DNA of 37,537 bases from Pelargonium cotyledonis (Eukaryota > Streptophyta > Magnoliopsida > Geraniales > Geraniaceae). Positions 30,663 through 37,537 of the stretch are shown piece after piece. The notes beneath the pieces are model-generated. The model was not told the origin of the DNA. It was given only the letters and a program-made list of their open reading frames with translations, and ran no database searches. Each line of letters begins with the position of its first letter. Positions within the stretch are counted from its first letter, which is position 1. The position numbers and the translations under genes were made by a program. Location: positions 1 to 37,537 of the forward strand of contig JAYMTA010000143.1 in NCBI GenBank assembly GCA_036897625.1, given 5' to 3'.

Positions 30663-32753
30663 ATGGAGTCTACAGAGAAGACAACGGAGACGGAAGCCAC
30701 CGCCGATCCGCGGAAGCGCATATCAACCGTAAAATGCTTCGACGATCTCTATTTTTGCTACTGTAAGCGAGTTTTTGCTGTATTTTTGTTCTGATTCATT
30801 GATTGGTCATTAAATTATGTGAAATATTTAGGTTATAAGAACCAATTCGATTAGGGTTTTGTGAATATTCGTGTCTGGCAGCTCCTTTTTATCAGATGAA
30901 GCAGTACTATCGTACTGGATTTTTCGACAATTGCTTGACGAAATGGGATGCTTTGATTGATTGTTTCGTGCTCAAGACCAAAAAGCCCGATCAGCTTCAG
31001 GTACACACACTCACTCTGATTTTCAAGTACTTGAAAATAATTGCGGCCTGTTTGGTTCTGTTGTTTGGATTCCATTTACAGATATGTGAACAATGAAACG
31101 TTTTGTTCTGGGTTCTTTGTTGATGGGTTTGTTTCAATTGTTGATTTTTATTATAGTATAGAGAGGCTAAATTCATGGTGCAACCCATATTTTCGATGCA
31201 TTGGATTTTGATATGGTTTGTGGACTGCCATTAGATGGTGTTGTGTTGCTATTTCGGCAGATTGGTTAGTGGGCAAGGATCTGTCTTTGATTATGCAGTT
31301 TTGTTTATGTATTTGTTTGGAATATTGATTATATTATACGGAGGCTAAATTTCAAAATCGGTAAACTGGCCAAGTATTTCTCTATCCATTTGTAATGGAG
31401 ACGAGGATAAATATATATTATGGGTTTGTTTGAAACACTAGCTTGAACTTGCAAACTTCTCTCTAGGTGTTGCATTGTATTATCTTCAAAAAATATGCTC
31501 TTCAGTTTTTGTTGATACGTTTGTTTCAGATGGTGGTTATATTACAGAGAGGCTAAATTCATGGCACAACTCATATTTTCTATGCATTGGATTTTGATCC
31601 AATTGTGGACTGTCATAGACGGTGTTGTGTTGCTATTTTGGCAGATTGGTTAGTTGGTGTGTTATTGTTCATTTGAACTGATAAGAAACAATACAGTTTT
31701 TATGGGTTTGTTTTGACTGTTGATTACACTATAGAGAGGCTAAATTCATGGCGCAACCCAATTTAAGATTCTGTTGCTACTTCCATAGATTGGTTAGTTG
31801 GCGTGCTTGATTATATGAAAAATGCTAAGAACTAATGTTTGGTTATCCAGTTTTCGTTTATGCTTTTATTTCAAACGTTGATTATGATTATATTTTTTAG
31901 ATGCTAAATTTATGGTGAACCCAATTTCTCTACGCTTTGATTATGATTTTGATTGTTGAACTGAATTGTCATTGATGCCGTGTTTATTCCGGTGACAAGT
32001 TGGTTAGTTTGCTTGTTTATTCTAATCAATCTGTCCTTATCAATTGATTATTAGACAGGATTAGGAATAGGACAGCACATAAAATTGTCTAGCATACGGG
32101 AGCTTAGAATTAAGAGTGCCATAATTTTGAGTTGTAAAATGTGTCAATTCAATATGCAAACAAGATTACGGTGTTTGGTAAGTGATTGACTTTTTCATGT
32201 TCCAAATGATTACCTAATACTCTAGAGTATGATTACCAAATACTCTAGAGTCTAGGATATTCAACTGGATTGAACTCGCCAACGTCTCTGTAGAGGCTGC
32301 ATTTTACATTGTCTTCAAAAACTATGTTCTTCACACACAAACATGACATATTACATCAAGTGTTGGGTTTTCCAACATGAACACAACTCGATTGTGCATA
32401 TGTTGAGCCCAAATTGTCAGATCTAATCATTACCGATTCCCGTAATCTTGTCATTGTAACTACTTGCAACTTCTGCAACCTACCGTGCAAAGTTGTTCTT
32501 GAATACATTTTACTGATTTTAGTACTCTTCAATTACATGCTCGACCTCAATATTAACACACCTATATCTTTGTGTGCAGGAGATTTTTGATACTCGCGAT
32601 AAAGCCAAGAGTCATATCTGGACTTTTCGTACCGTAGAAGAGGCATCAACTCATTGGGAAGATCTATTTCAAGATCAAGAAGAAGCTTGGAAAGAGCTAT
32701 CTGAGGAGCTCAATAAAAAAGATATATCTGAACAGTTCAATACAGTGGAATAG
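30663..32753 (+). CDS. DUF3128/UPF0545 (Emi1-like) cysteine-motif protein, copy A
   Basis: Three coding exons, 30663-30762, 30882-31000 and 32580-32753, give 130 aa. An in-frame TAA six bases before the ATG fixes the start. Residues 25-75 carry the family core: CFDDLYFC (C25, C32), then YYRTGFFDNC and a CX9C pair C51/C61 (CLTKWDALIDC), followed by HIWTFRTVEEASTHW and an acidic, Lys-rich helix-like tail. The layout Cx(6-9)C ... YYxxG ... CX9C matches fungal Emi1 and animal C22orf39 (UPF0545), poorly characterised small proteins; CX9C pairs suggest disulfide-linked helix hairpins as in intermembrane-space proteins, but location here is inference. There is no cleavable signal or membrane segment. 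Exon 2 has the same length (119 nt) and phase as in copy B. The second intron is 1.58 kb and repetitive. Confidence 0.85.
31135..32020 (+). repeat. Degenerate tandem array in intron 2 of copy A
   Basis: Units of about 110-200 bases share the order: GTTGATT-type start, GAGAGGCTAAATTCATGG, GCAACCCA, TGCATTGGATTTTGAT, GTGTTGTGTTGCTATTT, AGATTGGTTAGT. Clear units begin near 31135, 31510 and 31705, with more eroded ones near 31320 and 31860. Confidence 0.75.
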
Positions 32754-32940
32754 TTCCAATACTATGTTATCCATTTACTGCAAATTATGTCTCATTGATT
32801 CTTTTGGTTCTGGCTTCTGAGACAAGGAAAATTGTAGGTCAATTCTGTTTGACTGTCCAAAATTTTCTTATTGTTATAAAAAGAAAATTTATTGGACTTG
32901 TTTATGCCTTAATTCATATTATCTAGACATTTTTTTGTGT

Positions 32941-33868
32941 GAATTAAATACATTGTAGATTTCAACAAAAATGAATGTTTAATGCCAACCTTTCTGGTTA
33001 GTTATGTGGTTTGAATTCGGAATGGTGACAGGAAAAGTGAATTTTCATGATCGGAAAACGCAAATCCAAGCATGAACAATGAGAATTTCATTCACATCTT
33101 CAATTTTATTTCCGAGAATTTCATTCACATCTTCAATTTTATTTCAAGAAAAACTTGTTTGTTTAACTTTCGTGAATTATGTAATCGACTAGAAAATATA
33201 CTACAATATTATTGTTTTACTGACACGATTGTCTGATCAGATTAAATAAAATTTCATTTAATGTATAAACTACCCACAATGAGTGTGTATTAAAAGTTTA
33301 AAGACTATTTTAAGTTTAAAAAGTTCCATAACTAAATTGGGGACTAATTACTTTGGTTTAGTTTCCGGGTCGTCCCGACCTTTTATACCTTCTTTACCAT
33401 ATGTACGTAGTGTTAGATGAATTAAATACACTGTAGATTTCAACAAAAATAAATATTTAATGCCAACCTTTCTGGTTAGTTATGTGGTTTGAATTCGGAA
33501 TGGTGACGGGAAAAGTGAATTTTCATGATCTGAGAAAGCAAATCCAAGCATGAACGATGAGAATTTCATTCACATCTTCAACTTTATTTCAAGAAAAAAT
33601 TGTTTGTTTAACTTTTATGAATTATGTAATCGATTAGAAAATATACTACAATATTATTGTTTTACTGGCGCGATTGTCTGATCATATTAAATAAAATTTC
33701 ATTTAACGTATAAACTACCGACAATGAGTGTGTATTAAAAAGTTTAAAGAACATTTTAGGCTAAAAAAAAGTTCCATAATCAAATTGGAGACTAATTACT
33801 TTGGTTTAGTTTCCGGGTCGTCCCGACCTTTCGTACCTTCTTTACCCTCTTTACGTAGCGTTAGATGA
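32941..33868. repeat. Tandem duplication of about 460 bp
   Basis: Copy 1 (32941-33419) and copy 2 (33421-33868) align along nearly their whole length; examples are ATGCCAACCTTTCTGGTTAG, GAATTTTCATGATC, CAATGAGTGTGTATTAAAA, TTTCCGGGTCGTCCCGACC and GTACGTAG(C)GTTAGATGA. Differences are scattered substitutions and small indels. GGGGACTAATTACT occurs a third time at about 33909. Copy 2 ends just upstream of copy B's leader. Confidence 0.92.
33081..33146. repeat. 33-bp perfect tandem repeat inside duplication copy 1
   Basis: GAGAATTTCATTCACATCTT with the following bases through TTTATTTC occurs at 33081 and again at 33114. The second large copy (near 33560) has the unit once. Confidence 0.9.
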
Positions 33869-33929
33869 AGTGATTTTTCAGTTCCGCTAAAACAAATAAA
33901 AAAAAATTGGGGACTAATTACTACCTTGA

Positions 33930-34285
33930 CCCTAGCTCTCATACATTCAGAAGCATCAGAAAAGGAAACCAACCAACCACTTCGGATCTGTACTTCCTTC
34001 TGCCGCCACCGCTTCTCCAATCTACGCAACAATCCGAGGTATGTAACTTAGAATCCATGAAATTTTATGATTTTTGATCTCTGTGTTTTTGTGGTTTCTC
34101 AACAAAATGAAGAAATTTGGGCTAAATTTGTTCGTTCCGGGTTTCGCTGAGAAGTAGCAGATCAAGCTAAATTTGAGAATTGAAATTCTTGAGGTTTTGT
34201 TTGTTTGGTTTTTTTCGCATTTTAAAGTTAATTTCACATTCTCGTCAAACATTTGCAGCACCGGTCGAAGCCTCAGCTGACTCGA
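33930..34285 (+). other. 5' leader of DUF3128 copy B
   Basis: A probable non-coding first exon ends at CCGAG/GTATGT (34038/34039), and the coding exon is entered at TTTGCAG/CACCGG (34258/34259), a leader intron of 220 bases. The transcript start is unknown. Confidence 0.45.
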
Positions 34286-35402
34286 ATGTCATTTACGAGC
34301 CGTTTGAAGGAACTTTTGTCTTGCTACTGTATCCTAATCTTATTTTACTCGTAAAATTTGAAATTGTTCTGTTCTAGGAACGATTCGATTTGCTTCTGCT
34401 CTGTTTTGTTTGGAATTTGATTGTGTTTTGTGATGTTTGGTGTTTGGCAGCTCTTGTTAATCAGTTCAATTGTTATTATCGTACTGGAAATCTGGAGGAT
34501 TGTTCTCGGAAATGGAGTTCTCTTTTGAAATGTTTGATTGGCAAGATCCGAAACTCCTCCGACCTAGAGGTATCTTCGATCTCTCTCGTCGATTTCATGT
34601 TCAAGTTCTCGAAAACATCATTCATCAATCCGGATTCCTTAGTGTGTGTGAGGCGAATTTACCCAAGCTGACAATTTGTGCCTTAACATGATGCGACATT
34701 AGCTTGTTCGTGCTCATCGCACATTTTGTGTTCGTGTTGGAGAACCCAACCCGTTTAGTAGTTGTAGTAGTTGTGTTTGTGTTGGGCTATCGAAACACGC
34801 ATGCACGATGAGTTAGCAGTGTTATGATATGTACGACACACCCAACACAAACACTTACGGGTATAATTGGTGGTGCCCAACACGCACAATCAAGAGTATA
34901 GTTTTATACGGAGTATTAATCATAATAATGTGTCAAACGTGTTGGGATCGTGTTGTGTTAAATGTGTTGGTTCTATTTGAGTTCGTGTCAATATGGTTTG
35001 TTTAGTTACCGTGTTAAATGTGTTGCGTTCATGTTTCGTGTTTATAATCATGTTGTGTTTGTGTTTGGCATGCAACAAGATTACTAAACGAGTCATGTTG
35101 GGCCATGCAACACACACACCCTTCAGCATAACACGAAGTCGACATCCACACACGAGTTGCCAGCTCTAATTGACATCTTGACATTAACAATTTGAATTCT
35201 CTGAGTGTAGGAAATTCAAGAAACCCGCCAGAAAGCCCAACCGCACATCTGGACTTTCCGTACACCGGAAGAGGCCTCGATGCATTGGAATAACCTAATT
35301 GCTGAACAGAGAAAGGCTATGCGAAAGATGTCTGTATATTCGGATAATCGCTCTATCAAAATTGGGCGTAAGGGAAGGCGCAAGAAAAGTACGAACATGT
35401 GA
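34286..35402 (+). CDS. DUF3128/UPF0545 (Emi1-like) protein, divergent copy B
   Basis: Exons 34286-34328, 34451-34569 and 35211-35402 join in frame to 117 aa. The core aligns to copy A: YYRTGNLEDC versus YYRTGFFDNC, a CX9C pair C32/C42, and HIWTFRTPEEASMHW. Differences: the first Cys of copy A's CFDDLYFC is missing and the N-terminus is 19 residues shorter; a new Cys at 22 makes a second CX9C spacing (C22-x9-C32-x9-C42); and the tail is basic (GRKGRRKKS) instead of acidic. The preceding 19 bases align with copy A's EATAD codons but in another frame, so the present ATG is probably secondary. The frame is open throughout with good splice borders, but expression is unproven and recent pseudogenisation cannot be excluded. 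Confidence 0.72.
34664..35168. mobile_element. hAT-like non-autonomous element in intron 2 of copy B
   Basis: It begins near CAAGCTGACAATTTGTG and ends GAGTTGCCAGCTCTA, whose reverse complement TAGAGCTGGCAACTC is the usual end of this class. The interior is full of GTGTTG, CGTGTC and CAACAC words, with GTGTTAAATGTGTTG present twice (about 34954 and 35010). Flanking 8-mers do not match cleanly. It makes up most of the 641-bp intron and leaves both splice sites intact. Confidence 0.5.
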
Positions 35403-37328
35403 GATTCATATTTTTTTCACGTGGTAGCTCTTCATATCAAATTTTAACGCAACTGAAGCTTTGAGACTTGAACTCTAGATTTCAAGTATAATTAGATTAA
35501 CTTTGTGCTAGTTGATCCACGTGTTTGGTGGTATATATATATTTTCTTGTGTATTTCAAAGTCTCTAGGAGCTTTGCCCCAACATTGAACATAAATATTT
35601 TTTACGGTATTAATTTATTAAAATTATTTCGGTATGAACCGATGCACACTCTTACATAACATACTACTTTTTGTTGGTCCGGACTTGGTGTAATCATCTT
35701 GGGACAGTGATGTCTTGCTAGGTCGGAATGAGGCAAAGTTTGCTCAATCTTGATCCTAAACAAGTTCGGTCATCAATCACTCGCATGTTTGTTAGACCTT
35801 GTCGGACTGATTCATATAAAACTGAAGTGGTTCGGTGATGACCCGTCGACTTATTTGTTGACTTATTTGCCAGCTCTAGTTATTTGTCTTTACATGTCAA
35901 CAAATACGAAATAATACACGAGAAAGATGTAGAACTCTCTCTTATTACACTACTATATGAGCAAAATTGTGACAAGCTTAATGTAACTGTTGTTTATGGT
36001 CGTGGAAATCTCGTGTATTCGCCAGTTCTATTGAGATTCCCGAAAAAGGAAGTGATTCAATTGTACTTTTCCAAAATGACTTCTTTATTATATTTTCACT
36101 TCAGTTACGAGTCAACAACTGATTAGTCGAGATAAATTTTGAACAATTTGGAATATGGCGTGACGGAGTCAAATCTAATTGAAATTAGTAAATGTTGATA
36201 GAAATCAAATTTACTACTATAAGGTGTTACAATTTGATTGGTTAGTTAAGCATAAACAAAATTTTATTGGTTTACACTTTATCATAAGTTATACTACATC
36301 CTTCTTAAAATGAGTGTCTTGTTTTTATTTTTTGCAAAAATTAATAATTACTAGATAATTTAGTGTGTTTTCAATATTACTCTCACTTTTCCACCTTCAC
36401 CACATGTGCAGATTTGCCAATGTGCATAAGTAATAAGAGTAATATAAGAAAAATAATAATATAATAACCTAAAAATGGAAACATGACACTTATTTTAGAA
36501 CAAAAAATTTAGACAAACAAGACACTCATTTTGAGACGGAGGGAGTATATAAAGTCATTTGTAGACAATTATCGGCGAAAATTTGAGTTTATCTTCTTCT
36601 TTTTTTCAATTCAAATTTTATATATACCATATATAACAGTCAATTAAATAAGATAAACGAGTATCTTATTTTGTGACAGATCAATGTCTAAACATTTCTC
36701 GAGATTCAAAATAAAAAGAAGAGGAAAGTTTGAATATAATTAAAAAGAGAAAAAGAAAACATCAATTTCCAATTAAATATATATATTTTTTAATTTTCTT
36801 ATTTATGGTTTCTTACATGTATCATATGAAATTTTCTCATTAATAAATATTAATGGCTAAAAATAAAATAAGTTACGAATTTAATAGGTCAACTAATAAT
36901 TTAATTTATTTTATTTAAACCGCGTCTTATTCTAAATATCTGATGATTAAGACAAAAAAAAAACTAGACATATTTGTAAATATATTTTTTATAAAATGAC
37001 ATAAATAATTTGTAAAAACCCAAATTTATAGCTTTTACAACCTAAAATTTCATTTCTAAAAACACTAATTAATTATTATAGATATAATTTTGTATTTAAT
37101 TCAATATAATTGGCATGAAATCCCTCAATTAATAATTAAAAAAAAACTCAAATTTTACTACTTGTTCCCCAAAACATATAGGTTTTATGAATTTTTTTTA
37201 CCTCTCAATAAAATAAAATAAAATAAATTTTATTAATGTTTTTTAATTTCAAAATTTAAATAACCCCATTGGTCAAATTTTGTAAATGCAATAGGGGTAA
37301 AATCGGAACGAGAAAAATTGCTTCCTAG
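35403..37328. other. Downstream spacer with miniature transposons
   Basis: It holds the 3' UTR of copy B, a lone hAT-type terminus TTGCCAGCTCTA at 35867-35878 whose partner I could not find, and a complete Stowaway-type element at 36292-36547. From 36550 to 37320 there is only AT-rich DNA with poly-A and poly-T tracts. Confidence 0.6.
36292..36547. mobile_element. Stowaway (Tc1/mariner-type) MITE, about 252 bp plus TA duplication
   Basis: TA dinucleotides at 36292-36293 and 36546-36547 flank inverted ends of about 30 bases: left CTACATCCTTCTTAAAATGA, right reverse-complemented CTCCCTCCGTCTCAAAATGA, both continuing GTGTCTTGTTT. The CTCCCTCCGTC start is diagnostic of Stowaway MITEs. A second ACTTATTTTAGAAC motif lies just inside the right end. 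No coding capacity. Confidence 0.85.
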
Positions 37329-37336
37329 TATATAAA
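37329..37336 (+). promoter_or_regulatory. TATA box of the right-edge gene
   Basis: TATATAAA lies 190 bases before the ATG at 37519, putting transcription start near 37360. Confidence 0.6.
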
Positions 37337-37518
37337 TGAAGACCAAAACTGAGCTTCCATGTCCATGCTCTGTCCGTACAAGAAACATTAGTTGATTGAC
37401 TGTAAAGTTCGAAACTTTTTTTCATGATTTCGAAAACCCAAATTCCGATCATTTTCTATTCTCATTGTTGCTGTTTGATTTGTTTCAGGAATTGTGTTTT
37501 TTTTTTCCGGCGACAGAA

Positions 37519-37537
37519 ATGGAAGGGAAGAGCAGCT
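37519..37537 (+). CDS. First codons of an unidentified gene, cut by the window edge
   Basis: ATGGAAGGGAAG in favourable context (AGAAATGG) starts a frame reading MEGKSS before the window ends. It is the only ATG after the TATA box with this context, and a TTTCAG near 37484 could be a leader acceptor. Too little remains to name a product. Confidence 0.45.

Larger units (their letters stand above)
32754..33930. other. Spacer between DUF3128 copies A and B
   Basis: It starts with the 3' UTR of copy A and is then mostly a direct duplication of about 460 bp (32941-33868), followed by the probable transcript start region of copy B. No coding signal. Confidence 0.65.

Noticed and set aside
34905-34920. 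TACGGAGTATTAAT as a third Stowaway end
   Set aside because: Only about eight bases match the Stowaway terminus and no partner end or TA-flanked structure is present.
35884-36126. 80-codon open frame near the right end
   Set aside because: It begins with TTG, not ATG, lies in AT-rich repeat DNA and resembles no known protein.

Overview
This is eukaryotic nuclear DNA from a flowering plant, almost certainly a eudicot. The evidence is AT-rich intergenic DNA, many short GT-AG introns, plant-type protein families, and Stowaway and hAT-like miniature transposons. The Stowaway termini resemble a family common in asterids, but I would not name a genus. There is no bacterial, viral or CRISPR content.

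Layout, left to right. (1) 1-3456, + strand: all but about the first 33 codons of UDP-apiose/UDP-xylose synthase (AXS), a cytosolic nucleotide-sugar enzyme for pectin apiose. (2) 5414-7165, +: an intronless P-class pentatricopeptide-repeat (PPR) protein of 583 aa, expected to bind organelle RNA. (3) 9554-18983, +: the alpha-adaptin large subunit of the AP-2 endocytic adaptor, 27 coding exons and 1020 aa by my splice model. (4) 20531-28252, - strand: a 1755-aa DDT/PHD-finger chromatin protein of the PTM family, 9 coding exons, with a spliced leader that holds a 6-codon uORF. (5) 30663-32753 and 34286-35402, both +: a tandem pair of small DUF3128/UPF0545 (Emi1-like) cysteine-motif genes with the same three-exon structure. 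(6) 37519-end, +: the first codons of another gene, with a TATA box upstream.

The splice models for AXS, AP2A, the PTM-like gene and both DUF3128 genes join in frame with GT-AG borders. Their summed lengths fit the families: AXS gives 356 visible codons plus about 33 missing, against 389 in Arabidopsis. AP2A and the PTM-like gene converge, and the PTM-like gene and DUF3128 copy A diverge. The large genes are conserved housekeeping genes with no obvious shared pathway.

The least ordinary part is 28.7-35.9 kb. The two DUF3128 paralogs have diverged in cysteine pattern, N-terminus and C-terminal tail. A 58-bp near-identical piece of copy B's intron/exon junction lies in the leader of copy A, suggesting a decayed third copy or gene conversion. 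Copy A has four site II-type promoter motifs in 63 bp. A tandem duplication of about 460 bp separates the genes, and copy A's second intron is a degenerate tandem array. Several hAT-like and two Stowaway miniature elements sit in introns and spacers.
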